NCBI GenBank assembly: GCA_025617745.1
Contig: CM046857.1
Coordinates: 26,754,094 to 26,818,093 of the forward strand
Direction: 5' to 3'
Length of the DNA stretch: 64,000 bases
Origin: Heliocidaris erythrogramma
Lineage: Eukaryota > Echinodermata > Echinoidea > Camarodonta > Echinometridae
Every line of letters begins with the position of its first letter. The first letter of the stretch is position 1. The translations under genes were made by a program, and so were the position numbers. Positions 12,627 to 23,500 of the stretch are shown here, one piece after another. The notes below the pieces were generated by a model. The model was not told where the DNA came from. It searched no databases and saw only the letters and a program-made list of their open reading frames with translations.

Positions 12627-13575
12627 ATGTAACTTTACTCGTTTTGTTAATCTCTGTATTAATCATAATCATTTTTGTTCTTGTTTCAGCGCCAACAAAA
12701 TGACTTCGGACAAATAATGGCAAAAAGGACTATGCGAAAGTCTAAGCACTGAAGTCTGCCGGTATGCTTTTCCCATAAGGAGAAATTTGAAATAACAATG
12801 TTTCGGGAGCTGTCACCTCATATTTAGGCAGTCACCAACTCATATTCGGGAAACGAGGTGTTCAATTTGTAATTTGCTTACTTAGTGTCTTATCTAGTAT
12901 ATCTTCCGAAATTACATTGTCACTTTAAGAAATATAGACCACTGTACTGTAGAGGCTCTAAGTATTATTGCAAGAGCAGGAATGACAGTGGATTTAAAAA
13001 GATATTTGATTTGATTTGATTTACTGGTTTCTGCATCATATTTTGAACATACATTTTTCATCATGGTACAGAAGTATAATACATAACTATACTTGTTGAA
13101 TGCATAATGGAATACATTATTGAGTACATAATTGAATCATGACTGGATTCACAATCAAATATGTATTCATTTATGATTGAATTCATAATTGAATACATAT
13201 TTTAATATATAACGGAATGTATATTTGAATATATATTGAATGCATAATTATGCATAAAAATGTACAAAATTAAACAAATACATTGTATACACTATGATAA
13301 ACAAAATTGAATAAATACATCGAATATATTATGATAAACATTTCGGGAATAGATAATGATAAAACGTTCCCAATCAAAGTGAACGACCGAGAAAGGGTTT
13401 AACAAAGGAAAGTTTTAATATCATAAACCAAGTGACCGTATGATTCATATTTTTGTAAAGTTTTTGTTTATCATTTTCCCGTAATGTCTGCCATGTCGGG
13501 CCTTTCGGGTGACAGTCAAGATAAGCGCCCTTCACAAAAGCACATTGTTCACCGTCGATATTGCACGCAACAGCA
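12627..13575. repeat. decayed dispersed repeat enclosing an AT-rich minisatellite
   Basis: 12629-12650 and 13415-13575 match, in inverted orientation, parts of the element at 24480-24665, including the words GTCTGCCATGTCGGGC and AAGCGCCCTTCACAAAAGC. Between them 13085-13260 is a degenerate array of variants of AATTGAATACATA. A TTTGATTTGATTTGATTT tract at about 13000 looks like a LINE/SINE tail on the opposite strand. Confidence 0.55.
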
Positions 13576-16500
13576 CCATTTGAGAGGCCTTACTGCGCAA
13601 AGACTACCCTTATTTCTGACAATTTCAACATCGCTGCAGAGTGGCATTTCCCCAAAGTTAAGAGCGATGACGTATTGTAAATGACATTGTTTCATATTTC
13701 AGCTATGATTACAGGCATTTACTTAAATTTCACTTCGAAGTAGACAACTGAAAGCGCCATATGGACAACGATCTGATGTTGTGATAGTTGAGTTGGACTG
13801 CTTGGGCCTAGGTAAGATTTTATAGTTCATAGTTTTGGGGGAGCAATTATAAATAGTGTTACTCACTTTCGTTCTCGGATTCTTCTGCTCTTTCTGAAGT
13901 CTTATCATTCGCTTTCTTTCCATTGGTTTGCGTCAATATCAAGAGTTCTGTCAGGTATTATCGGATACGTTGATTTATTCTTATGGACTGCTGAGAGAAA
14001 CAGAGAGAGAGAGAGAGAGGGGGGGGGGGGGTGTTCTCCGTGAAAGTGGTTCGAATTTCAGCTAGGATTACAAGCATGATCTGTTTAGATCTCATTTTGA
14101 ATATCACTTACTATGCCTGTAGAAACGTGCATGGGCAATAGACGAGTTGATATTTCATGTTGAAATCTGGTGCATTCATACTGCTTTGAACATGGCAAGC
14201 TATAGCCTATATACATGTATATATATATGCAATACATGTTTTCTGGATCCTGACAAAAGACTTGATTTTTTCATAATGTTTTTAATATGATACCAGTTTA
14301 TACGTCATCTTCTCCTTTTCGTCTCTGTACTCAAGAAGAATCGGGAAAGGAATACATTTTTTTAAAATCATCTATAAATCGGTAAGTGTGTTAAATAAAC
14401 TGGCCAATGACGTAGACGTGCAGGTTAATGTGCATTTTTGTGGTGCATCTAGTTAACCAAATATTTTCTTCTATTAGTATTGGATAATCTAAATTTCAGG
14501 GTCATCCGTCCCAACTAATTCAATTAAACAAAAGAAAGGATATGTGCATCCACGATGATTGAAATGACCTTTCCTGATTTGAAAGTCAGCCCAATTTACA
14601 ATTAAATATCATAGAGGAAATTATAACGAAAAACATCAGTGTACGTGATGGTTGGGTATCAAATTTGATAAAACTTTGATAAAGCAAATGAATGACTTTA
14701 AATAATTTCATTTAATGCCCCGAATCTGAATAATTTTTCCCTTGTTTGATCGCCGGAGGGGGCACGATGATGGGCTAGTAAATCACATCCTAAATACGGG
14801 AATACGGGAACCCGTGGTTTTGGGCCAGGGACCCCGATGTATATCAATGTTGATATAAACAATGTATTTGAATTTCTTTTTATTTACAACAAAATGAATT
14901 GCTTTTTATCAGTTTGGAAAATTCAGGATTCGTGCATAATACGTATATCAAAGTATAAACGAAGCTCTACTCGTCAAAAATGATGAATAAGAATATAACG
15001 AACATGGAGAAAAACAAAAAACAAAATATATATTTGGTTTAATTGTAGGGTTTCATCCATTATTAACTCTTTATTCTCCTCGATTCTAGTGGGAGTGAAT
15101 GGGTTGCCAGATGAATTATCTTACAATCGTCCAGTTGACAAAATACCGAAACACATACTGATAATTATAATCATGATAATCTCGTATATAAAATGTGGAA
15201 ATTTGAATCATGGTCTTTTGTTCGATACAGTATAGCATTCCCAATATATTTAGTTAATTTAGTTTTACTTTTATTTTCAAACTCACTTTTCACTGTATCT
15301 ATTGGTTGCAATGTACGTGTACTGTAAAAATGCACAAACCTTTCCTATCGTAACTTTTATTGATATTTGTCAGGTGTGTATTATGTAAATGGCATGCATG
15401 CAGATATCAATTCAGTATAATTTGTAATGTAAAACACTATCTTAATCACACATTCAAGGAATCCAACTAAAGGTATGGTGACTAAAGTAATATGATGTGA
15501 CCATTATCTATCTTTATTGAAAAACAAATTTTGTGTTCTTTTCACACAAAAAATGGAGTGAACTATATCATGAATATAACACTAACTCCGCCAATTCAAT
15601 ATGTATTTTATCTTGACAGCTACAGTAATACTGGCGGGTATGTGCTCAGTTTATGCCGGCAGATTTCTTTTCGTGTGTATTATCCCCGGTAATAATAATC
15701 GAAAGGGGCTGATAGAACCCCTTTTTCTTTCATGGATTTTAAAAATATAGTATTGGCAAAGTTTTTTAAATTAGATTCTGCCAGCATATTCGAATTTGAT
15801 ATTTTTATACATCTTTAGAAACATAAATTTAAGAAAACTAATATTGTATTGTTCAAAAATGGTCCTTCAAATCAAGAGTCATCCTCAAACTGTTTTATAA
15901 ACATCTTTCAGGGAATTGTTTGCGTCATGAAAGTGCTGAACAAACAGTGTATCGTTGCCTAGCAATGTATGAACACAGTGCTTCACGCTAATCACTTCTC
16001 AATATCACCTTTCACTTGGCAATGACGATATTGACGGCTTGCTTTGTACTCATCATTTTCAATTCAACTTGATTCTGACAGTTAGTTTTTGGCTCCTACT
16101 CATCCATTGACCCAGTTGGCCTCTGTTATACCAGCTATAATGACAAATAACCATATTCTGAGAATTGTTTCTTTTTATAAAGTGGTATAGCTACAGGGGG
16201 CACACCAGGCACATTCCCCCCCCCCCCCCACCCGCCTTATCGCATGGCGGAAAAAAGAGGAAATTGAAAAGGAAAGGTTGAGGGGAAAGGATTGGATCCC
16301 CTCCCATAACCTCCAACTATTCGGTGGCTTTACTAATTCTAATTTCACCTCCCCCCCCCTCCCCCATGATACTAGTGTCTGTACCCACGCTTCGCCACTT
16401 CCCTTGATATCATCAGTATAAACATGGTAAAACAAGTTCATCGTTTCATCGCTAATGTGACGTTTGGATTGACAGCTTGGTACCGACAACTGGTACAACA

Positions 16501-17079
16501 AATAACGACGTAGAATGACGAACTGATGTACATTTACAGTACTTTCATCATCATGGGCGTATTTGATTGACCAATTAGACATGTTAGAGCCCATATATAT
16601 ACTAGGTCATTTTAGGCCGCTGATCAACTCATAATCTTCAGGATATGACTATTATTCACTCTATCACTGACCCTTTGACTTTTAGCAAAGGCCTGTTTTC
16701 TTTCCATATATTATCCATACTAACATTTTGAAGGATTCAGAAGTTTCTGGAATTTCGTATATTGGCCTACTGGTGTCCACTATCAGGGTTTAGACGTTTA
16801 GGCGGTTGTATAATTCCTTCTGTCACTGGTTTACTTATTAACGACTTAGAGGATTGTTCAGCATAGTGTAAAAAACTAAGTAAGTTGTTAGACTGGAATT
16901 TGATATGATATGGTTTTGTGCAGCCGCGTTTTTCTCCTCCATTTTTCCTCTTTTGCCCCCCCCCCCCCCCCCCCCCCCCCCCTCCCCCCCCCCCCCCCAC
17001 TTTTGTATTATTGTATTATTATGTAATGCAATCATGTGTAGAACAAAGTTAATTGTTATGAAGATAAAAACTGTATATA
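13576..17079. other. intergenic, low-complexity patches only
   Basis: Contains a GA/G run near 13998-14030, a C-run at about 16208-16221 and a very long C-rich run at 16957-16999. Open frames are short, mostly caused by homopolymers, and match no family. I see no exon with splice support. Confidence 0.5.
16957..16999. repeat. about 42-nt poly-C run with one T interruption
   Basis: The longest of the cytosine runs in the window, interrupted by a single TT-containing step. It produces artefactual poly-Pro and poly-Gly frames on the two strands. Confidence 0.9.
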
Positions 17080-17300
17080 CACTGTAAAAAATAACTGTAA
17101 AACTACAGGTTTCCTGGCCCTTGAAATTACAAGTTATTGCCGTCATTTCAATTTTACAGGCTTTTTCCTGTAAAACAACAGCAAGTTTGTTGGTTTACCG
17201 GAAATCAGCATTTATTTTCAATCGCCCGATAAAAAACACCGTTAAAAAACATTTCTCATAATTATTTTAACAAGTTACCCTGTTAAATTACCAAATATGT
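17080..17300. mobile_element. MITE, 'CACTGTAAAAA' TA family, right end decayed
   Basis: It begins after a TA with CACTGTAAAAAATAACTGTA and aligns through TTTTTCCTGTAAAA with the complete copy at 19397-19603. The right end cannot be placed exactly. The repeated CTGTAAAACTACAGG words are subterminal motifs. Confidence 0.6.
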
Positions 17301-17435
17301 GGGAAAACACTTATATGAATATTCATGAATTTTTAGTAAGCGTATGGTTTGGGGTTGCCCGATTTAGTAACTGTCACAAAAGGAATAAAAAAAACTATAA
17401 GGTGCATATAAAAGATTGCATTAAATTGAATTTAA

Positions 17436-17560
17436 CTGGGCGTTGTGGCGTGCGCCTGTAATCCAGCTACCAGTGGAAGTTATAAACTGATTCAGCGGAC
17501 CCAGGTTCGAGACTGAGTCACGTCTTTCGGATGGTGACGTTAAAGGTTGACTAAATTAGA
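17436..17560 (+). mobile_element. SINE candidate with a 7SL/Alu-like head
   Basis: 17436-17471 (CTGGGCGTTGTGGCGTGCGC, then CTGTAATCCAGCTAC) resembles the conserved 5' Alu domain of SRP (7SL) RNA, about 30 of 36 positions by eye against the human sequence as I recall it. About 30 bp further, GGTTCGAGACT at 17504-17514 matches a Pol III B box, and the segment after it (CTTTCGGATGGTGACGTTAA) resembles a common SINE tail module. An A-box-like element overlaps the GTGGCG region. The 3' end is not defined; an unrelated composite repeat remains possible. Confidence 0.5.
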
Positions 17561-18389
17561 GAGAAAATGGGTGCTCTTTCCATGTAGTTTTGCCTTCTAA
17601 TCACGAATCTGCCAATCGATTGTCCAAATTATGTCTCGTTTTGGCGAAAAAGGGGGAAAAGTAGAGGTTTTGGGACCGTTCCTTAAAACTCGTGAGCTGA
17701 TTGGCTAACCCCCAAGTGACGTATGAAAAGTAAGAGGCACAAGATCTGCAGGCTGCAGCATATAATACTGTACACAGAATGCGGTATTTGACCCCTCTGT
17801 TCAATGGACAATTCATGAAAAAAGGAAATTAATCAATATAATCTTAGGAGTGAATAATCATTAGCAATATATTTTCTACAAGATCAGAAAACGCTTTTGC
17901 CCAAATATACAGCTCTTGTTTTGTTTTTAGCTTTTCTTTTGAACAATGTTCTCATCCATCTGAGCTTGCCGAACGAAAGTTTTGCATTGGTCATAAACGC
18001 GTGCACAGACGTTTTATGCGTCTGTATATAATTATGTACAATGTCCTACACATCTTTAATACGGCAGTGACTATGTTCCCCTCGTACATAGCGACTGGTG
18101 AACGCTTTTGTTTTGTTTATTTCACACGGCTTTTTTTTTTTTACTTCGCTTTACATAGTACGTTAGTACTGACCTAGATTTTGGCTGAATTCGAGTAACT
18201 TATATAGAGAGAGGAAAAGTGCCCGCGATTCTGAGTTGGAGGACTTTTCTGAGCCATGCAGATACGAAGTCTGATTTATCAAATGATTTATCAGACACCG
18301 AAGGCAAAGTAGCTCGGGTGGCAAGGGGAAATTCGACCATATTATATGTTTGAACCCCTCGCAGAATACGGTGAAGGGCCGTGGGTGAA

Positions 18390-18433
18390 GTAACTACAGG
18401 GAGCTCCACCGCGTTGGAGCTCCCTGGAGTTAC
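18390..18433. other. hairpin 1: 19-bp arms, bounded by GGTGAAG
   Basis: Arms 18390-18408 and 18415-18433 pair with one mismatch around a 6-nt loop and carry GGGAGCTCCA. The sequence immediately outside each arm is GGTGAAG, as if a target had been duplicated. See the neighbouring hairpin. Confidence 0.8.
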
Positions 18434-18442
18434 GGGTGAAGT

Positions 18443-18512
18443 AGACCGAAAATTCTGTCTCTCGTTCGTTAGGTCGTCTTAGCTAACGAACGAGAAACAG
18501 AATTTTCGGTCT
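18443..18512. other. hairpin 2: 29-bp arms, bounded by GGTGAAG
   Basis: Arms 18443-18471 and 18484-18512 pair with one mismatch around a 12-nt loop; the left arm begins AGACCGAAAATTCTGTCTC. GGTGAAG lies just before the left arm (shared with hairpin 1) and again shortly after the right arm. Both hairpins interrupt the RPYYMFEP exon remnant. Confidence 0.85.
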
Positions 18513-18599
18513 CAGCGGGTGAAGCTGCTGCAGCTGCTGTCGTTGAAAAACAGATTGGAAGACTTGACTCCAAGTCTGATCGTTGGAATAGCTGAATCT

Positions 18600-19289
18600 T
18601 TTAGCTAGCTTATCCTTCTCTTCATGTCAAATTCTGAATACAGGCCAGGGTCCTCAAATCATCTTCAGCAAAGTGATCGCTGCAGATTGCACTCACTCAC
18701 TTGGCCGGCCCTTGCCACTCTGCCCGCGTGAGCTTTACCTTTGCGACCCACAATTTCCGTAGATTTTCATATTTAGGAAAATGATGTAGGCTTACACCAT
18801 CTTTAGGGGTCTTGCTACAGCCCGCAACTATACACCGATTAGGCATTATTGATGAAACTGTGTCCCAAAATCAAAGTTATTGTGAGGAATTAAACACACG
18901 AAAATACGCAATGCAAATGGTCGATGCGGTGAATATCATGCTCGGCACCGGGCTGGGCCTGCCGGGGGCCTCTGGGCGCGCACGGTATAGGTTAGTGGAA
19001 TATTTTCCCTTACTTTTCATGCGTCACAGATCACGTGATCACGATGTCGCTTCGATGAGTTTTTTTTAGGGGCGGGGCTTATGACTGTGTAAATCAGCAA
19101 AAATGTACTTTTCAAATGATTATAAAATATGACTGAATGCATAAAAAATTGTGTGATGGATATTTTTTGGCTCCTGATGACACCTTCCTACGAAAAATGG
19201 GCAATTATTTTTTTATTTTAGTGACCCTTTAAAGGTCGGTCCCAGACGTAAATAATCATATCTGATTGATACACGTCTGTAAAAACCCA

Positions 19290-19325
<36 letters not shown>

Positions 19326-19396
19326 TAACTAGATAGGATATGTTTAGGATAGGATAGATTAAGGTAGAGAATAGGATAACATAAAGCATGGTTTTA
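18600..19396. other. upstream region of the DUF4239 gene, with a (CA)n microsatellite
   Basis: Contains a GC-rich patch near 18940-18990 and an AC dinucleotide run at about 19295-19322. An 85-codon frame at 18812-19069 has no recognisable domain. The transcription start of the downstream gene may lie here, but no core promoter motif is convincing. Confidence 0.4.
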
Positions 19397-19603
19397 CACT
19401 TAATAACTGTAAAACTATTGACTTTCTGGCTTTCCTTGAGACTGACTACAAATTATTTTAAATTTACGGTCTCTTTCCTGTAAAAAACGGAAATATTATT
19501 TACAGACTGTAGTTTTACATGAGGCTGTAAAATAACGTGCACTCCTGGCGTTTCGACTGCCAGGAAATTTCCTGTAAAAATACCCACATATTTTTTAACA
19601 GTG
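19397..19603. mobile_element. MITE, 'CACTGTAAAAA' TA family, complete copy
   Basis: Starts CACTTAATAACTGTAAAACT and ends TTTTTTAACAGTG, flanked by TA on both sides as expected for Tc1/mariner-like target duplications. It aligns with the copy at 17080. Confidence 0.7.
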
Positions 19604-19928
19604 TATCTCTCTCTGTCTCTGGCTTTCTGGTCCCCTTTTTTTCCCCTTCTTTATATTTCCCTAGTCTCTCTCTCTCTCTCTATCTATCTCTTTATCACTC
19701 CTCTCTATCTCCTCTCTTTCTCCATGTCTCTTTTCTTTAAAAAGGTGATTGTGCATAAATATGAAAAGTACCCTTAATTATTCTACAGACATAGTAGAAT
19801 CGCAAGTGAAACATTTTACCTGTCAATTAAGTCATTGTCTTTCGGTCATAATACCTGTTTGCTTTTATATGTTGATCTATACATAGCTTCTTAATGACAA
19901 ATTATGTTTCTTTTGTGATCTTTTACAG

Positions 19929-20067
19929 AGTTTCCTGCATGACAAAAAGAAATCAACGGATGCTAACGGAATAACACACACGTTCACCGCTAGACCTATA
20001 TTCCAAGTATCTTCATAAGGCGACTGTTATTGATTCAGTCGATTAACGAAGCTCGATCGTGTTTTCA
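19929..20067 (+). other. 5' UTR exon segment of the DUF4239 gene with a short upstream ORF
   Basis: A good acceptor (TGATCTTTTACAG) ends at 19928 and the sequence stays exonic to the start codon at 20068. It includes an 11-codon upstream ORF (MTKRNQRMLTE) that ends before the main start, so translation may be reduced or regulated. The first non-coding exon upstream is not located. Confidence 0.5.
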
Positions 20068-20518
20068 ATGATGGGACCGGAGCCCGAGCCCGAGACGACC
20101 GCCGAGCCCGAGCCGAAGCCCGAGTCAGAGCCCGGGTATCCAGGAGGGGCGCCTTCTCAAGGCGGTGTGACACTCACTGAAATGATGGTTCCCCCCTTCG
20201 CGTTGATAGCCTTGCTCTTAGTAGGTAAGTAGGCCCCTGTAGATTTATTTCTAGAAGTCATAAAGGGTGGACAAACTGGACGCAGGTTTCAGAAACGTCT
20301 GAATCTGTCTTTACAAACATGACAAAGTGACGGATCAAGAGGCCGGGGCAAGGGGCACTTGTCCTTCCTTTCAAAATCCAATATGCCCTCAAACTATCTT
20401 CTTGGGTCCCCCTCAAAAAAATAGCTTGATTTTTTTGTTAATCTCCCTTGTCAGGGTAGTACTACTACCCTGACAGGGTAGTAGTAGTACTACTACTAGT
20501 AGTTGTAGTAGTACTAGC

Positions 20519-20577
<59 letters not shown>

Positions 20578-23500
20578 GAAGGGGAATTTGCAGGAGAAGG
20601 AGGGAAAAAGGTAGGAAGAGGAGAAGCTAGATATGGGAAGAACGGGAGGAGGAGCGAGAGGGAGGATAGAAGGGGTGGCAAGAACAGGAGCAGGGGAGGG
20701 GTGATAAAATCAGTAGTTATACCTTGTGACAGTTCATAATTATTGATCAATGATCAATGATAAGTCTCTCCTTTCACAATCAAAATCAGTTTTATAACAG
20801 AATTTTATTCTTATCAGCAAATACCAACTTTTATTCGTGTTTATATTCTTTTTTTTATTTCCGCCGATCCTCTGTAAGGGATGGTAATACTGATGATTAC
20901 GACATGTTGGAAGAGGAGAGCGAATAGATTACAATTTCGACAAAAGAGCTGTGACAAAGTCGACGTGATTCTACTTGGATCTATGACTGAATCTCATTGC
21001 GGCGCGCAATCGGATCAATGTGAGTATATTATAAAACAAGTTTTAAAAATCAAGAATCTCACAAAGTATCAGATATCTTTCACCCCTTTGCCCTTCAAAT
21101 CATTATGTTGATCAAAGCTGAAATATCAATATTCAACTTTAAAGTTAGGTATATTCTTCTAAAAATCCCGCAGCTTTAAAGAAAAGCCATTCAATGGTAC
21201 CATTATCACTATGAAAAAGTGAACTTTTTGTGTTATCAAAATGTATGTGCTCTTTCATGATGTATTCAACTATAGTGAATAGCTATAGAATGTGTACACT
21301 GAAAATAGTACAAATGCAAGTTCCGTTTGGTGCTATTACAGAAGATATTATAACTTATACTTGCTGTAATACGAATGATGTATTTGGCAACAAAAGACAT
21401 TTTATTAAACTGGCTTTCTTCCATTATACGTTACACCGGTTGCGGAATATTGAAGGCTAAATCATTATGATTAAGTTAATAGAGCTAAAGCAATGGCTAA
21501 ATGCTTGCCTTTGATTTCAAGCAAATAATCAAAACAAAAACAAAGCGTGAATGTCTACGTCTGACAGCTTGTCACAAAGGTATTGTAGAAGGGACTTGTA
21601 AAACTCTCAGTGTACCGATGAAACATCGGCATGACCTTGGATAAGAGGTGCAAATCTTGCACCCCTAAAGAATATTTCGCTCACCTACGTTCATTTAGGT
21701 GTGCAATATTCTATTAATAAATAGGATGAGGTACTATGCTTTACCTAGTATGCTTTTCTTTTCTGATCTGTTGATAGCTTTCCTCAAACGCTGTTTGGCA
21801 TCAACTTTTGAAAGACATGTCGGTTATCATCATTTCCATTTTGTCCTCTCTTTCCTGACAGTTTTAACCTCTGAAGAAGTCGAATCCATGGAAGCACTAA
21901 GGCGGCACTACAACAGACCACTGTCTTTGTTTCTCATTACTCTACCAGCTATCATCTCTCTAGCTATCTGCCCATGTCTCCTGCTTCTCAGAGCCCCTCT
22001 GATAACCGCCTTCTGGCCTAACGGTCTGCCTAATATCAATGATGGCGTAGGTTAGTGAAACTGAGCCAGTATGACCGAGAAATGGTATTTTGGAATGTTT
22101 AATTTGATATCAAGATTCGTTCAAACCACAACCATAACAATTTAATGAACATATTGTCATTTGGTAGAGCATCCATTTTCATATACAGCCATAGGTCCAG
22201 GGGATCTTCTTTATAGGCAAATATTTAAGGTAATTTTCCTTAGGATAGCAATCTGACCCTTCTACAAAAATTCCATGTACATGTATGAAGGAGAAAGAGA
22301 TCATCATCATCTTTCATGTCGTTATCATTATAATCGTAGATACTTCTAATTGCATTCATTTACATAATGGATGATGACTCTTCTTTCTTTTTCCAGGTTG
22401 CTTCTTGGCACCAGCTGGACTTGTATATGCGTAAGTTATGTCATTCTAAAAATAGTGTAAAAGGTATTTTTACAAACTTTCTATCATGTCTGTCTTAAGA
22501 TAATACACCATTTTTCTCAGAAAGCATACACATGCTGAATGTTAGAACAACATTGTACTTGTATTTCAGCTGGTCAGTATTTGTGATTTAATTGGATAAA
22601 GGATCCTCTCCAAAACATTTGCTCTTTCATTCACATATAATGGACGATCCATTTGCTGAAGTTTACCTGGAATGGTTTTGATTTTATCGGAATATTGACA
22701 CGCAGTTATATTTAATAATCTGACTGTATACGTTTCGTTTAATAATCACAATTTGGAGGACTCAGACGCAATGAAATAGCAATTCGCCAGTCTCTGGGTA
22801 GGTTTGAAAAGTTTGTTTCGCAACGATTGATTATCATTATGAACTCTGCTTTTTTGCAGTATTTATTCTAAGAAGATTGGTATAACAATCTCTTTCTCTA
22901 TCTTTCTCTCTCTCTCTCTCTCTTTCTCGCTCTCACACACTTTCTCTCCTTAATATCTCAATATAGAGTAACATTCGGTTTTACCTTCCAATCCGTGCTG
23001 GACAAACAACGTGGTATTACGACCACTGTCTCAACAGAAGTTGGACTCCTCGATCAGATTCTAGCAATGACGTCAAGAATGACGTCACTGACAACACAAG
23101 ACAGACTCAAAGTGAGCATTAGCACAGATAGATTGATGTCTACGGGGCTTTCGTAAATAGCCTTTAAAAAGATAATAATAAAATTTTTGGAAGGACTTGT
23201 GTGAGCGCCATAAATGTTGCTTAAAGTCGGCCAGCGAATTTTGTTTTGATAACTAATATAACCAGGATTGGGACATGATGCATAGATGAGCTATGTGCAT
23301 ATTTTTCTTTCATCTTAAAAATCATTTAGAAATTTAGAAGATCTGTGAGCCTTGCCGGAGAGCCCCTTGCAAACACAGGGTCCAGTTAGGGTCGACATAC
23401 TGGTCTCATCAGGTCGTCTAACGGCAAAGGTTACATTGACCCCCGGGGGGGGGGGGGGCACTCAGATATATGTGTGTAGACATGCGCGTCCAAGAAAACG

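Larger units (their letters stand above)
18313..18592 (+). pseudogene. decayed exon with an RPYYMFEP motif (P2RX7-C-like family)
   Basis: From about 18313 one frame reads LGWQGEIRPYYMFEPLAEYG. The GE(I/V)RPYxFEP motif is, from memory, typical of the N-terminal part of the P2X7 C-terminal-like cysteine domain common in cnidarian and echinoderm gene families. After two inserted hairpins another frame resumes as GEAAAAAVVEKQIGRLDSKS and then DRW; the family usually continues as RL....WC.CG.C. Here a stop follows soon after the Trp and no cysteine cluster is seen, so the exon is interrupted and truncated. The family call rests on short motifs. Confidence 0.4.

Noticed and set aside
18812-19069. 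85-codon open frame
   Set aside because: No family resemblance; length is within chance for a region this GC-rich.
20514-20750. minus-strand frame ending in poly-Tyr
   Set aside because: Direct translation of the AGT microsatellite.
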